NCBI GenBank assembly: GCA_036562685.1
Contig: DATCJR010000013.1
Coordinates: 1 to 40,055, forward strand
Length of the DNA stretch: 40,055 nt
Direction: 5' to 3'
DNA from: Clostridia bacterium
Lineage (GTDB): Bacteria > Bacillota > Clostridia > Christensenellales > DUVY01
Below, piece by piece: positions 16,760-26,610 of this stretch (its first letter is position 1; the number at the start of each line of letters is the position of its first letter). Both the position numbers and the translations under genes were made by a program. The notes below the pieces were generated by a model that saw nothing but the letters and a program-made list of their open reading frames with translations, ran no database searches and was not told the DNA's origin.

Positions 16760-17794
16760 ATGCAACAAACTTTAAACGCTATTATTGAAAATTGCTTCAA
16801 AGAATTAGATATTTGTAATGATTTGAATACTTTGAATGCAATAAGAGTTAAAGTTCTTGGAAAGAATGGCGAATTGACACAAGTCTTGCGTAAGATGAAA
16901 GATATTGCGCCTGAAGAACGCCCCAAAGTCGGTAAGCAAATTAATGACGCAAGAGAACAGATTGAGCAAAAGATAGCCCAAAAAGAAATTGTTCTTAATG
17001 AAATCGAACTTCAAAGAAAACTTGAAAATGAACGAGTTGATATTACATTGCCGTCACAAAAGGTTTTAAAAGGAGGATTGCATCCTCAAACTATTGTGAG
17101 AAACCGAATTATAGATATCTTTACTTCAATGGGATATTCTGTAGAAGACGGACCAGAAATAGAAACAGAATATTATAATTTTGAAGCGCTTAATATTCCT
17201 GATGACCATCCTTCGAAGGATATGCAGGATACTTTCTTTATCACTGATTCTTTGAGATATAATATAATATTGCGTTCTCAAACTTCTAATACACAAATTC
17301 GTGTTATGGAAAAGACAAAACCTCCTATCAAAATGATTAATCCTGGCAGGGTGTATCGTTGCGATGATATCGATGCTACACATTCACCTATGTTCCATCA
17401 GATAGAAGGGCTTGTTGTTGATAAGGGTATTAATATGAGCGATTTAAATGGAACTTTGAGTGCGTTTGTAAAAGAGTTATTTGGTTCAAAAACACGCACG
17501 CGTTTGCGTCCTTCGTTCTTCCCGTTTACTGAACCCAGCGTTGAAGCTGATGCTACATGTCCTTTTTGCGACAATAAAGGCTGCAGGGTATGTAAAGGAA
17601 CTGGCTGGATAGAGATTCTGGGAGCGGGAATGGTTAATCCCAAGGTGTTAAGAAACTGCAATATTGATCCTGATGTTTATACTGGTTTTGCTTTTGGAAT
17701 GGGAGTTGACCGCATAACAAATATTTTATATGGAATAACTGATTGCAGAATACCTTTTGAAAACGACATACGTTTTTTGAAGCAATTTAGATAA
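16760..17794 (+). CDS. pheS: Phenylalanyl-tRNA synthetase alpha subunit
   Basis: A 344-residue class II catalytic subunit of the alpha2beta2 enzyme. An N-terminal coiled coil (~1-85) is followed by motif 1, motif 2 (PGRVYRCDDIDATHSPMFHQIEG) and motif 3 (GFAFGMGVDRITNILYG). A cysteine-rich insertion CPFCDNKGCRVCKGTGW (~271-287) is usual for clostridial PheS. GAGGAC precedes the ATG. It is the first gene after the Phe T-box, eleven bases before pheT. Confidence 0.97.
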   Translation: MQQTLNAIIENCFKELDICNDLNTLNAIRVKVLGKNGELTQVLRKMKDIAPEERPKVGKQINDAREQIEQKIAQKEIVLNEIELQRKLENERVDITLPSQKVLKGGLHPQTIVRNRIIDIFTSMGYSVEDGPEIETEYYNFEALNIPDDHPSKDMQDTFFITDSLRYNIILRSQTSNTQIRVMEKTKPPIKMINPGRVYRCDDIDATHSPMFHQIEGLVVDKGINMSDLNGTLSAFVKELFGSKTRTRLRPSFFPFTEPSVEADATCPFCDNKGCRVCKGTGWIEILGAGMVNPKVLRNCNIDPDVYTGFAFGMGVDRITNILYGITDCRIPFENDIRFLKQFR

Positions 17795-17805
17795 GGAGTA
17801 ATACA

Positions 17806-20196
17806 ATGAAAGTACCATTGAGTTGGTTAAAAGATTTTGTAGATGTAAATGTAACACCTGAAGTTTTGGCTCAAAAATTAACCAATATCGGTTTTGAAAT
17901 AGAAGAGTTGCAATATCTAGGCAAAGATATAGAAAAAGTCATAACAGGCAGAATAATTGATATTGAAAAGCATCCCGATGCTGATAAATTGGTTGTTTGC
18001 AAGCTTGATATGAGTAATAATGAGTTTTTGACAATTGTAACAGGTGCAAAAAATGTTAAAGTAGGCGATATTGTACCGGTAGCAATTGACGGTGCTATAT
18101 TACCTTGCGGAAAAAAGATAAAAAGCAGTCCTTTAAGAGGCGTTATGTCGCAAGGTATGCTTTGCTCTGGTGAAGAATTATGCATTGATGACAGCGTAAT
18201 TGAGGGTGCTGAAGTTGATGGCATTTTAATTTTGCCGTCAGATACCAAACTTGGAGTTGATATAAAAACTGTTCTTGGACTGGATGATTATGTTTTTGAT
18301 ATATCTGTAACGCCCAATAGACCTGATTGCAACAGTATATGGGGAATAGCTCGAGAAGTAGGCGCCGTACTAGGTTTGAAGGTAAAGACACCTTCTTTGG
18401 ACTATAAGGTTGAACGCGGCGGAGATATTGGCATTAATATCAATATTTATGATTTTGACCTCTGTCCAAGATATAGCGCTAGCCGTGTGGTTGAGGCAAA
18501 GATTGAGCCTTCTCCAAAATGGATGCGGGACAGATTGAGAAAGGTTGGAATCAGAGCAATTAATAATTTTGCAGATATTACCAACTATGTTCTTACAGAA
18601 ATAGGTCAGCCTATGCATGCTTTTGATGCAAAATGTATTGAAGGCGGAGTGATTAATGTAAGACCTGCCAAAGATGGAGAAAAGATAACAGCCTTAGACG
18701 GCAAAGTTTATACTTTAAACAATAAAAATCTTGTAATTGCTGATGAGAAAAAACCTTTGGCGATAGCAGGTGTTATGGGCGGTGAATATACTTCAATTGC
18801 GCATGATACTAAAGATGTGGTTTTCGAATCAGCTATATTCGCACGTGGAAACGTAAGAACTACATCAAGAGCTTTGGGCTTGTCTTCCGCATCTAGCAGC
18901 AGGTTTTCAAAAGGAGTTGACATGCTTTCATGCGAGCTTGGACAAAAACGTGCATTGGCTTTGGTTTATGAACTTGGCTGCGGAAAAATTATAGGCGATA
19001 TAAAAGATATTAAAAAAGCTGAAGTTAAGGAAAGGAATATCAAAGTATCTGTCAGCAAGATAAACGAGCTTCTTGGCTTAAATTTGTCAGGTCAAAAAAT
19101 GGTTGAGATTTTGACACCGTTGGAAATAAAATGCTCTCTAAAGGGCGATGAATTATCATGCATTGTGCCTGTGTTTAGAGAAGATATTGAATGCCATGTA
19201 GATATAGCTGAAGAAGTTATTAGATATTATGGATATGATAAAATAGGCTCCAGTTTGCCTGAAACATCTCATTCAATAAAAATCGGTGTTAATAATTTTT
19301 ATAAGGCTGTTAATAAAACAAAACAGACATTAATAGGCTTAGGTTTGTTTGAATCCTTGACTTATTCATTTATCAATAGGAAATCTTTGCAGATGTTAAA
19401 TTTAAAAGAGGATGATTACAGACTTAATGTAATAGAACTTATCAATCCATTAAGTGAAGAATATGCGGTAATGCGTACAACACTTGTTCCAAATATGCTC
19501 ACTGTTGCTAATTATAATCTCAACCATAAAAATAATGAGTTTAGGATTTTTGAGATTTCAAGAGTTTATTTGCCAATAAATTTGCCGCTAAATGAACTGC
19601 CTCATGAAGCTAATATGCTCGGAGCTGTAATTTGCGGAGAAAAAGATGATTTCTTCTCCGTTAAAGCAATAGTTGAAAAGGTTTTGGAAGACTATGGTGT
19701 AACTGCAAAGTACGTATCATCCACAGAACCATTTTTGCATCCTGGAATAAGCGCAGATTTATTGGTTGATAATAAGAAGATAGGATATTTTGGATCTGTT
19801 CATCCTAACGTTTTGAAAAACTTTGATATTGACAAAACATTATATGTTATTGAAATTGAGTTTGATAAATTAATTGAATATGAAAAATCAATCAAATTCA
19901 AACCTTTGCCCAAATATCAAGCGATTGAAAGAGATCTTGCCTTTTTGGTTAAACAAGAAATTCCCGCTCTAGAACTGATTGAATATATTTCTCATACAGG
20001 CGGAAGCAATCTTGAATCTGTAGAATTGTTTGATGTTTATACCGGTTCTCAGATAGAAAAAGGATACAAGAGTATGGCTTTTTCTCTTGTTTTCCGTTCT
20101 GAAGAAACGACATTAAAAGATGAAGATGTCACAAAAGCTATTAACAAAATAGTAAGAGGTTTGACATATAAATACAATGCATCATTACGATCCTAA
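17806..20196 (+). CDS. pheT: Phenylalanyl-tRNA synthetase beta subunit
   Basis: A 796-residue subunit with the full domain set. The EMAP/Myf-type tRNA-binding fold is at ~40-150 (GRIIDIEKHPDADKLVVCKLD and VMSQGMLCSGEEL). The B3/B4 editing domain (~210-380) includes GQPMHAFDA and GVMGGEYT. The B5 domain (~405-470) and the inactive synthetase-like core follow, then the C-terminal anticodon-binding FDX-ACB domain (~705-796, PKYQAIERDLAFLV, LFDVYTG, and SMAFSLVFRSEETTL). AAGGAG lies before the start. The end overlaps the next gene by 20 bases, so the T-box may influence downstream genes too. Confidence 0.97.
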   Translation: MKVPLSWLKDFVDVNVTPEVLAQKLTNIGFEIEELQYLGKDIEKVITGRIIDIEKHPDADKLVVCKLDMSNNEFLTIVTGAKNVKVGDIVPVAIDGAILPCGKKIKSSPLRGVMSQGMLCSGEELCIDDSVIEGAEVDGILILPSDTKLGVDIKTVLGLDDYVFDISVTPNRPDCNSIWGIAREVGAVLGLKVKTPSLDYKVERGGDIGININIYDFDLCPRYSASRVVEAKIEPSPKWMRDRLRKVGIRAINNFADITNYVLTEIGQPMHAFDAKCIEGGVINVRPAKDGEKITALDGKVYTLNNKNLVIADEKKPLAIAGVMGGEYTSIAHDTKDVVFESAIFARGNVRTTSRALGLSSASSSRFSKGVDMLSCELGQKRALALVYELGCGKIIGDIKDIKKAEVKERNIKVSVSKINELLGLNLSGQKMVEILTPLEIKCSLKGDELSCIVPVFREDIECHVDIAEEVIRYYGYDKIGSSLPETSHSIKIGVNNFYKAVNKTKQTLIGLGLFESLTYSFINRKSLQMLNLKEDDYRLNVIELINPLSEEYAVMRTTLVPNMLTVANYNLNHKNNEFRIFEISRVYLPINLPLNELPHEANMLGAVICGEKDDFFSVKAIVEKVLEDYGVTAKYVSSTEPFLHPGISADLLVDNKKIGYFGSVHPNVLKNFDIDKTLYVIEIEFDKLIEYEKSIKFKPLPKYQAIERDLAFLVKQEIPALELIEYISHTGGSNLESVELFDVYTGSQIEKGYKSMAFSLVFRSEETTLKDEDVTKAINKIVRGLTYKYNASLRS

Positions 20197-22411
20197 TATA
20201 GAGATATTAGCGCCGGCAGGCAATGAAGACAGCCTAAAAGCTGCCATTGATTATGGCGCTAATGCTGTATATTTGGGAGTAGGTCAATATAATGCTCGAT
20301 CTAATGCACAAAATTTTAGTTTAGATAATTTGAGCAAATGGATTGATTATGCTCATTTGTTTGGTGTTAAGGTCTATCTTACGCTGAATATTTTATTAAA
20401 TGACCATGAACTTAAACAATGCTTTGATACCGCAATCAGCGCCCATAATATGGGCGTTGATGCTGTAATTGTTCAGGATATAGGGTTGTTTTCTGTTTTA
20501 CATCAATGTGCGCCCGAAATAAAAATTCATTGCAGTACCCAAATGGGTATTCATAACAGCTTGGCGGCAAAATGGGCGAAAGAGCACGGTGCAGCTCGTG
20601 TTGTATTGTCAAGAGAGAGTTCGTTAGAAGATATAAAATCTATTTCTAAAGTTGGTATAGAAATAGAGCATTTTGTTCTTGGTGCGTTATGCGTATGCTT
20701 TTCGGGTAATTGCTATTATTCTTCGCGAGTTAGCGGACTTAGCGGAAATCGCGGAAAGTGTTTGCAGTTATGCCGAAAGTATTATTCGTTGGCTGATAAT
20801 AATCGTATTCTATCACAGGGACATCTTTTGAGTCCAAAAGATCAAGATCTTACAAATTATCTTCATGATTTGATTAATGCAGGTGTAACTTCATTTAAGA
20901 TTGAGGGACGAATGAAACGTCCTGAATATGTAGCACAAGCAGTTAAAACTGTAAAAAGAGCTTTGGAACAAGGAATACCTGAGGAAAATGAAATAGATAA
21001 TTTGAAAATGATGTTTAATCGAGGCGGATATTCTGAAGGTTATTTGAAAGAAAAGCCTAATTATGGAAGCTTGATTTTTCCTTCTCATCCTGCGCATCTT
21101 GGCAAAAAAATAGGTACTATTGCCAATATGGTAAAAGATACTGCTATGATTAATTCTGGATATCAGATAAAAAATAATGATGGTTTTAAAATTTTTCGAA
21201 GCGGTATAGAAACAGGCAATGCCTATGGGTATAATGGTATTTTAAAATTTAAAGGAGATGTTAAAAAAGGGGATGAAGTTCATATTACATCGTCCGCATC
21301 TCTAATACAACAATTAAATGAATTTAAAAGAAAATTACCCATAGATATTAATGTAACAATAAGTTCTCATAACCCAATTAAAATTATTGCAAAAAGTCAA
21401 GAACAAAAAATAGAATATAATTCAGATTATATAGTTCAACCGGCAAATAATGCAGCGATAAGTATACATGATATAAAAGAAAGCATTTCAAAACTAAATG
21501 ACACAGAATTTGCTTTAAATGAACTTAATATTGAACTAAATGAAAAAGTTTTTGTCCCAAAATCTATTCTCAATAATTGCAGAAGGGAGGCTGTTGAGAC
21601 GTTAAGAAGGGCAATAATAGGAATCAATAAGCCAAATCATAATACTATTTCTAATAGAGTACTATGTCAAAACAACAATTCTAGTTATACTGATGATAAA
21701 AAACCTCAAAAATTGCTTCAATTCTCTACTCTTAGATATTTAAACGATAAATTTTTGCATTATGGAGATATTTTTATATATAATCCAGATAACTATTCTA
21801 GCTTATCATGTAAGCCAGAATTTTTAAAACCGATATATCTAAACTTTCCTGTTATATGCAATAATAGAGATTTGGAACTTTTGAAATCTAAAATAGATAT
21901 TATTAAGACCTATGACGGAATAGTAGCTAATAATATTTTTTGTCTGCAATTTGCAAAAGAATGGGGCTTAAAATGTATTGCAGGAACAGGATTAAATATC
22001 TTTAATCATTATAGCAAGCAAAATATCAATGCTGATTATTATATAGCTTCGCCTGAAAACTCTAATGAATTAAAAGATATGTTCTTATATTCATACGGCA
22101 AATTTGCTTTGATGACTGTCAAGTTTTGTCCGTTTTCAGTATCTAATCAAACTGATTGCAAAAAATGTTTATATAAGACTGATGTTAAATATATAGATGA
22201 TCATAACAAAAAACTCAAAATAAGACGCATCAAGCTGTCTAGATGCTATTTTCAGCTATTGGACGATGAGGGTTTATATTTGCCATCAGCTGAAAGAGGA
22301 AACCTTGTTTTTTTTGATTTTACAGATTATAATGAAAAAGATATAGTTAATTTTCTAGAAACTTATCAAAAAACTGAGTTTAAGAAAAATTATTTTTCCA
22401 AGGTCAAATAA
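20177..22411 (+). CDS. U32 family peptidase-like protein (RlhA/TrhP-type, with C-terminal extension)
   Basis: A 744-residue protein. The N-terminal U32 barrel (~8-330) starts ILAPAGNEDSLKAAIDYGANAVYLG and contains the signature EHFVLGALCVCFSGNCYYSS...SGNRGKCLQLCR, whose cysteines probably hold an iron-sulfur cluster as in related U32 proteins. FKIEGRMKRPEYV then occurs near ~240. A C-terminal collagenase-like domain extends to the end (KLLQFSTLRYLND, and a CKKCLYKTD pair near ~660). Despite the peptidase name, E. coli relatives RlhA and TrhP carry out prephenate-dependent hydroxylation of 23S rRNA or tRNA. An RNA-hydroxylation role fits the tRNA-rich neighbourhood but is inferred. The start overlaps the end of pheT by 20 bases and no good Shine-Dalgarno sequence is close, suggesting translational coupling. 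Confidence 0.88.
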   Translation: MHHYDPNIEILAPAGNEDSLKAAIDYGANAVYLGVGQYNARSNAQNFSLDNLSKWIDYAHLFGVKVYLTLNILLNDHELKQCFDTAISAHNMGVDAVIVQDIGLFSVLHQCAPEIKIHCSTQMGIHNSLAAKWAKEHGAARVVLSRESSLEDIKSISKVGIEIEHFVLGALCVCFSGNCYYSSRVSGLSGNRGKCLQLCRKYYSLADNNRILSQGHLLSPKDQDLTNYLHDLINAGVTSFKIEGRMKRPEYVAQAVKTVKRALEQGIPEENEIDNLKMMFNRGGYSEGYLKEKPNYGSLIFPSHPAHLGKKIGTIANMVKDTAMINSGYQIKNNDGFKIFRSGIETGNAYGYNGILKFKGDVKKGDEVHITSSASLIQQLNEFKRKLPIDINVTISSHNPIKIIAKSQEQKIEYNSDYIVQPANNAAISIHDIKESISKLNDTEFALNELNIELNEKVFVPKSILNNCRREAVETLRRAIIGINKPNHNTISNRVLCQNNNSSYTDDKKPQKLLQFSTLRYLNDKFLHYGDIFIYNPDNYSSLSCKPEFLKPIYLNFPVICNNRDLELLKSKIDIIKTYDGIVANNIFCLQFAKEWGLKCIAGTGLNIFNHYSKQNINADYYIASPENSNELKDMFLYSYGKFALMTVKFCPFSVSNQTDCKKCLYKTDVKYIDDHNKKLKIRRIKLSRCYFQLLDDEGLYLPSAERGNLVFFDFTDYNEKDIVNFLETYQKTEFKKNYFSKVK

Positions 22412-22423
22412 TTTGGAGTACAA

Positions 22424-24823
22424 ATGACTTCTCAAAAAGTTCTTAATGTAATTGAATTTGACAAGATATTAAACATAGCTTCTTCTTATGCCGTATCAGA
22501 TATTGGCAAAGAGTTTTTATTATCAACTTTACCTGTCGATGATTTTGAACAAGCCAATCAATATCTAGATCAAACTTATGAAGCATATCGAATTTTATAT
22601 GAAAAATCTATTGATCCTATTGGTTCTTTTGACGATATAGAAGAATTAATTTCTAAAGCCAAAATTAATGCTATATTAAGTTGTGCTGATCTATTAAAAA
22701 TCGGAAGAAGTTTAAAGAGTGTTCAAAGAATTATCGCAAAAATCAAACCTTTGGGAGAAGAATTTAGACTTATTCAAAATATCGTTGCTGATATGACTAA
22801 TATTAAGTCGCTTTCAGAAGATATTGAAGTTTCAATTTTAGATGAAAATGAGGTCAGTGACGGAGCATCAGAAAAACTTGCGTCAATAAGACGAAAAATT
22901 GCCGCAAGCAAAGCAAATATCAAAGAAAAGCTCAACAGTATAATAAGATCTTCAACATATTCAAAATACCTTCAAGACAACATTATTACTGTGCGTAATG
23001 ATCGTTTTGTTATTCCAGTAAAAAACGAGTATCGGGGAGAAATTAACGGATTATTGCATGATCAGTCTGCAAGCGGTGCTACTGCGTTTATAGAACCTAT
23101 GCAGGTTGTTGAATTAAACAATCAGTTGAAATCTCTATTAATAGATGAACAGATAGAAATTGAAAGAATATTGACTGCGCTTACTTTGCAGGTAAATAAT
23201 AACGCTGATGTTTTATTGAAAAATCAAAAAGCATTAATTTTGCTGGATGCAATATTTGCAAAAGCACGATATGCAGAACATATAAAAGCAATAAGACCGA
23301 TATTAAAAACAGATTATGATATCAAAATTGTTCAAGGAAGACATCCATTAATTGCAGCCGAAAAGGTGGTGCCTATTGATATTGAATTAGGCGGAAAACA
23401 CAAAATTTTGATAATTTCAGGTCCCAATACAGGCGGAAAAACTGTAACTTTAAAAACTGTCGGACTTTTTTCAGTAATGGCAGCAAGCGGCTTTATGTTG
23501 CCTGCAAAAGAAGTTTCAATGCCTGTATTTGAAAGCCTTTACTGTGATATAGGCGATTTTCAAAGCATAGAAAATTCTTTGAGTACTTATTCGTCGCATA
23601 TTCAAAATCTTGTTAATATTACTGACAATATGTCGGCAGGATCTTTGGTTTTGATAGATGAAATTGGAGCAGGAACAGATCCTTCAGAAGGGGCTGCTCT
23701 TGCCATAGGAATTATCAAATATATGTTGAAAATAGGCGTTTTGGGCATTGTAACTACGCATTACTCAGAATTAAAAGAATTTTGTTTGACAAACCCTAAC
23801 ATCAGAAACGCATCAATGGAATTTGACTTTAAAACTCTGTTGCCGACATATAAGATTATGATGGATTTACCTGGCACAAGCAATGCACTTGCAATTGCTA
23901 GACATCTAGGATTAAATTCTGAAATTTTAAATGATGCTAAAAATGCGATTGATGAAGAGAAGCATAATTTTGAAAATGTTTTGAGACTTGCGCGTTCTTT
24001 AAAATCTCAAGCGGAAAAAGAGTATGAAGAGGCGAAAAAAGAGCGCGAAAAGTTACAAGAAGAAATTCAAGAAATTGCTAAAGAAAAAGAAAGGATAACT
24101 CAATTAAGAGAAAAAATAAATAATCAAGCTGATCGCGAAGTTAAAGAGATCATAATGAAAAAAACAGCCCAAGCCAATGATTATTTAGAGCGGTTAAAAG
24201 AAATTGTCAATAAAGCTGAGCTGGATGAAAGCGAAATTTTAAAAGCCAAGCAGTTAAGAACGGCTATAGAAAATCAGCTTTATGATAATTCTTCAGAAAA
24301 TGTTGACTATAACGAAGTAAGACCGATTAATGAAAAAGAAATACAAGTCGGCATTAATGCCTATATAAAAACACTTCAAAAAGAATGCGTGATTTTGTCT
24401 TTACCTGACCGTAAAAATTGTGTTGATGTAAGTGTAGGCAATATGCGGCTAAATATAAAATTGGAAGATTTAGGAGTTTTGAAACATCCTACTATTAAGT
24501 CTGAAAAAAAAGAGTCAATAATCTTAAAAAGAGCTGCATCCAAAAATAATGTAACTGTTTCCGATAGTCCAGTCACTTATGTTTCAAGCGAAATTAATCT
24601 TTTGGGTAACACAGTTGATGAAGCTGTCGCTAAGCTTGATGTTTTTTTAGATAATGCTGTTAGAAATGGACTTAATGAAGTAAAAATTGTTCATGGCAAG
24701 GGAACAGGTGCTTTGAGACGAGGTGTGCATGACTACTTGAAAATCAATAGATTAGTGTCAGGATTCCGTCTTGGTATGAATAACGAAGGTGGAAGCGGTG
24801 TTACAATTGTAACGCTTAGTTGA
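22424..24823 (+). CDS. mutS2: Endonuclease MutS2 / ribosome-collision factor
   Basis: A 799-residue protein of normal length. The MutS-like lever and clamp region (~1-320) lacks the mismatch-binding domain. The ATPase has Walker A GPNTGGKT (~333-340) and Walker B with LVLIDEIGAGTDPSEGAALA, then the THYSELK motif. A long Lys/Glu coiled coil follows (~515-620), then a KOW-like segment (~640-690) and a C-terminal Smr nuclease domain (~725-799) with VHGKGTGALRRGVHDYL. MutS2 was first described as an inhibitor of recombination; in Bacillus it also detects collided ribosomes and feeds quality control. TTGGAG precedes the ATG. It lies twelve bases after the U32 gene. Confidence 0.95.
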   Translation: MTSQKVLNVIEFDKILNIASSYAVSDIGKEFLLSTLPVDDFEQANQYLDQTYEAYRILYEKSIDPIGSFDDIEELISKAKINAILSCADLLKIGRSLKSVQRIIAKIKPLGEEFRLIQNIVADMTNIKSLSEDIEVSILDENEVSDGASEKLASIRRKIAASKANIKEKLNSIIRSSTYSKYLQDNIITVRNDRFVIPVKNEYRGEINGLLHDQSASGATAFIEPMQVVELNNQLKSLLIDEQIEIERILTALTLQVNNNADVLLKNQKALILLDAIFAKARYAEHIKAIRPILKTDYDIKIVQGRHPLIAAEKVVPIDIELGGKHKILIISGPNTGGKTVTLKTVGLFSVMAASGFMLPAKEVSMPVFESLYCDIGDFQSIENSLSTYSSHIQNLVNITDNMSAGSLVLIDEIGAGTDPSEGAALAIGIIKYMLKIGVLGIVTTHYSELKEFCLTNPNIRNASMEFDFKTLLPTYKIMMDLPGTSNALAIARHLGLNSEILNDAKNAIDEEKHNFENVLRLARSLKSQAEKEYEEAKKEREKLQEEIQEIAKEKERITQLREKINNQADREVKEIIMKKTAQANDYLERLKEIVNKAELDESEILKAKQLRTAIENQLYDNSSENVDYNEVRPINEKEIQVGINAYIKTLQKECVILSLPDRKNCVDVSVGNMRLNIKLEDLGVLKHPTIKSEKKESIILKRAASKNNVTVSDSPVTYVSSEINLLGNTVDEAVAKLDVFLDNAVRNGLNEVKIVHGKGTGALRRGVHDYLKINRLVSGFRLGMNNEGGSGVTIVTLS

Positions 24824-24872
24824 TGACTTTTTTATCAATTTGTATTATGATATTAGTTAATGGTGATTATTT

Positions 24873-25457
24873 ATGGTAGAAACTTATTTTGAACAATATA
24901 ATTCGCTAGAAAATCCTAATATTAATAAGGGTAAGAAAATCTTTTTTACGATTTTGTACTATACCTTTATTGTGTTAGGTGTTATTTTAATCTTTTTACT
25001 TTTTAGCCTTCCTTTGTTTCCCGAAGAAATGCCTGTATATCAAATGTTATTAGGTGTTTTGATTTGGATGATTATGCCTATATCATTGTTTATAGGGGCA
25101 TTTTTTGTAAAAAAGATATTAAATAATATAAATCCAGTTTTTGATTATGTTCTCAACGGAAGAGATTTTTATATAATGCGAATATTTAACAATAATAAAA
25201 GAAAGAAGTTTTTAGAGATAAATGTGTCTTCAATGACAGCAATCGGCAAGATATCTTTAGAAAGTTATGAGAGATATGCAGCAGACCCAAATATAAAAAA
25301 GATGTATGCACTTACCAATCCTCAAAATGAAGATAATATTTATTATCTGTTTTATAATGATACTGACAAGAAAATATTATTACATTTTGAACCCAATGAG
25401 GAATGTTTATTAAATATTAGAAGAACAATCGGCAGAGATATAATATCCAGAAAATAA
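24873..25457 (+). CDS. Uncharacterised two-helix membrane protein
   Basis: A 194-residue protein with a 20-residue polar N-terminus and two strong membrane helices (~25-50, with ILYYTFIVLGVILIFLLFSL, and ~60-85). A soluble cytoplasmic-looking domain of ~105 residues follows, with alternating beta-like strands (FYIMRIFNNNKRKKFLEINVSS, IYYLFYNDTDKKILLHFEPNEECL). This layout, and the ending in which a computed value replaces a PH-like strand order, recalls clostridial unknown-function families such as DUF6106, but that is only a resemblance. GGTGA precedes the ATG. It sits between mutS2 and the nifZ-thiI pair in the same orientation, with 49 and 15 bases on either side. Confidence 0.7.
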   Translation: MVETYFEQYNSLENPNINKGKKIFFTILYYTFIVLGVILIFLLFSLPLFPEEMPVYQMLLGVLIWMIMPISLFIGAFFVKKILNNINPVFDYVLNGRDFYIMRIFNNNKRKKFLEINVSSMTAIGKISLESYERYAADPNIKKMYALTNPQNEDNIYYLFYNDTDKKILLHFEPNEECLLNIRRTIGRDIISRK

Positions 25458-25472
25458 AGGCACAATATTAAC

Positions 25473-26603
25473 ATGATTTACTTAGACAATGCGGCAACAA
25501 CCAAAATGTATTCTGAAGTTCTAGATATTTATAAAGAATTTGGTTGCGATAATTTTTTTAACCCCTCAGCACTATACAAGCAATCACTTGATGTCGCTAT
25601 AAAAATCAGACAGGCAAAAGCTACTTTGGCTCAATTTTTTGGCGGAAACTCTGATGAAATAATCTTTACAGCCAGTGCTACTGAGGCCAATAATATGGCG
25701 CTCAGAGGTGCTATTAAAACTAATGCTGGAATTGTAATTTCAGCAGGAGAGCATCCTTCAATATATAATACCGCTATGTCATTAAAAAACAGCGGTATTT
25801 CTTGTGAAGTAATACCTCTTTTAAAAAACGGTCAAATTGATCAGGAAAAATTATATAATTATTTGACTCAAAATAAAGTTTCGGTGGTTTCGGTAATTCA
25901 TGCCAGCAACGAAACAGGTGCAATTAACGATATCAAGCAAATTGCTAAAAATGTAAAAAAGATCAGTCCTACTACGCTTTTTCATAGTGATGGAGTGCAA
26001 GCTTTTGGAAAAATTTCTGTAAAAAATTTGGGAGTGGACTTATATAGTTTTTCTGCACATAAGATCAAAGGACCCAAAGGAATAGGCAGTTTATACATTA
26101 AAAAAGGTGTTAAGCTGAATCCCATAATAACTGGAGGAGGACAGGAAAACAATCTGCGAAGCGGTACTGAAAATGTGGCTAATATATTGGCATTTGCAAA
26201 ATCAGCAACACTATTTTCAGAACAATACAACTTAGACCAGATGCTTGAATTCAAAAAAGCATTTATAGACATAATAACATCAAAAATAGATGATATAATC
26301 TTTACTTTAGCAAATGATTATAGTACTATGCCACACATTATATCTATGATTATACCTAATGTAAAGGGCGAAACACTGCTTCATATGCTAGAAAGCAAAG
26401 ATATCTTGATTGGTTTGGGTTCTGCATGTTCTTCTAACAGCAGAGGTAATCGTGTATTGCAGGCTTTGGGTTATTCTCCAAAAATGACAGAAAGTTCGGT
26501 AAGAATAAGTTTTTCTCCTGACAACACGATAGACGAAGTAAAATATGCTGCAAATACTTTTGTAGAATGTGTAACACAATATAGAAAATCAAACAACAGA
26601 TAG
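25473..26603 (+). CDS. nifZ: Cysteine desulfurase (NifS/IscS superfamily), partner of ThiI
   Basis: A 376-residue PLP enzyme that turns cysteine into alanine and an enzyme-bound persulfide. It starts MIYLDNAATTK; the PLP lysine is Lys197 in FSAHKIKGPKG, His and Asp residues of the cofactor pocket are in VIHASNETGAIND and FHSDGVQAFGK, and the catalytic Cys319 is in GLGSACSSNSRG. Being eight bases ahead of thiI matches the Bacillus arrangement, in which the dedicated desulfurase NifZ passes sulfur to ThiI for 4-thiouridine in tRNA. That specific role is inferred from the pairing; the enzyme could also serve other sulfur acceptors. Only a weak AAAGG lies upstream of the ATG. Confidence 0.93.
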   Translation: MIYLDNAATTKMYSEVLDIYKEFGCDNFFNPSALYKQSLDVAIKIRQAKATLAQFFGGNSDEIIFTASATEANNMALRGAIKTNAGIVISAGEHPSIYNTAMSLKNSGISCEVIPLLKNGQIDQEKLYNYLTQNKVSVVSVIHASNETGAINDIKQIAKNVKKISPTTLFHSDGVQAFGKISVKNLGVDLYSFSAHKIKGPKGIGSLYIKKGVKLNPIITGGGQENNLRSGTENVANILAFAKSATLFSEQYNLDQMLEFKKAFIDIITSKIDDIIFTLANDYSTMPHIISMIIPNVKGETLLHMLESKDILIGLGSACSSNSRGNRVLQALGYSPKMTESSVRISFSPDNTIDEVKYAANTFVECVTQYRKSNNR

Positions 26604-26610
26604 GACGATT

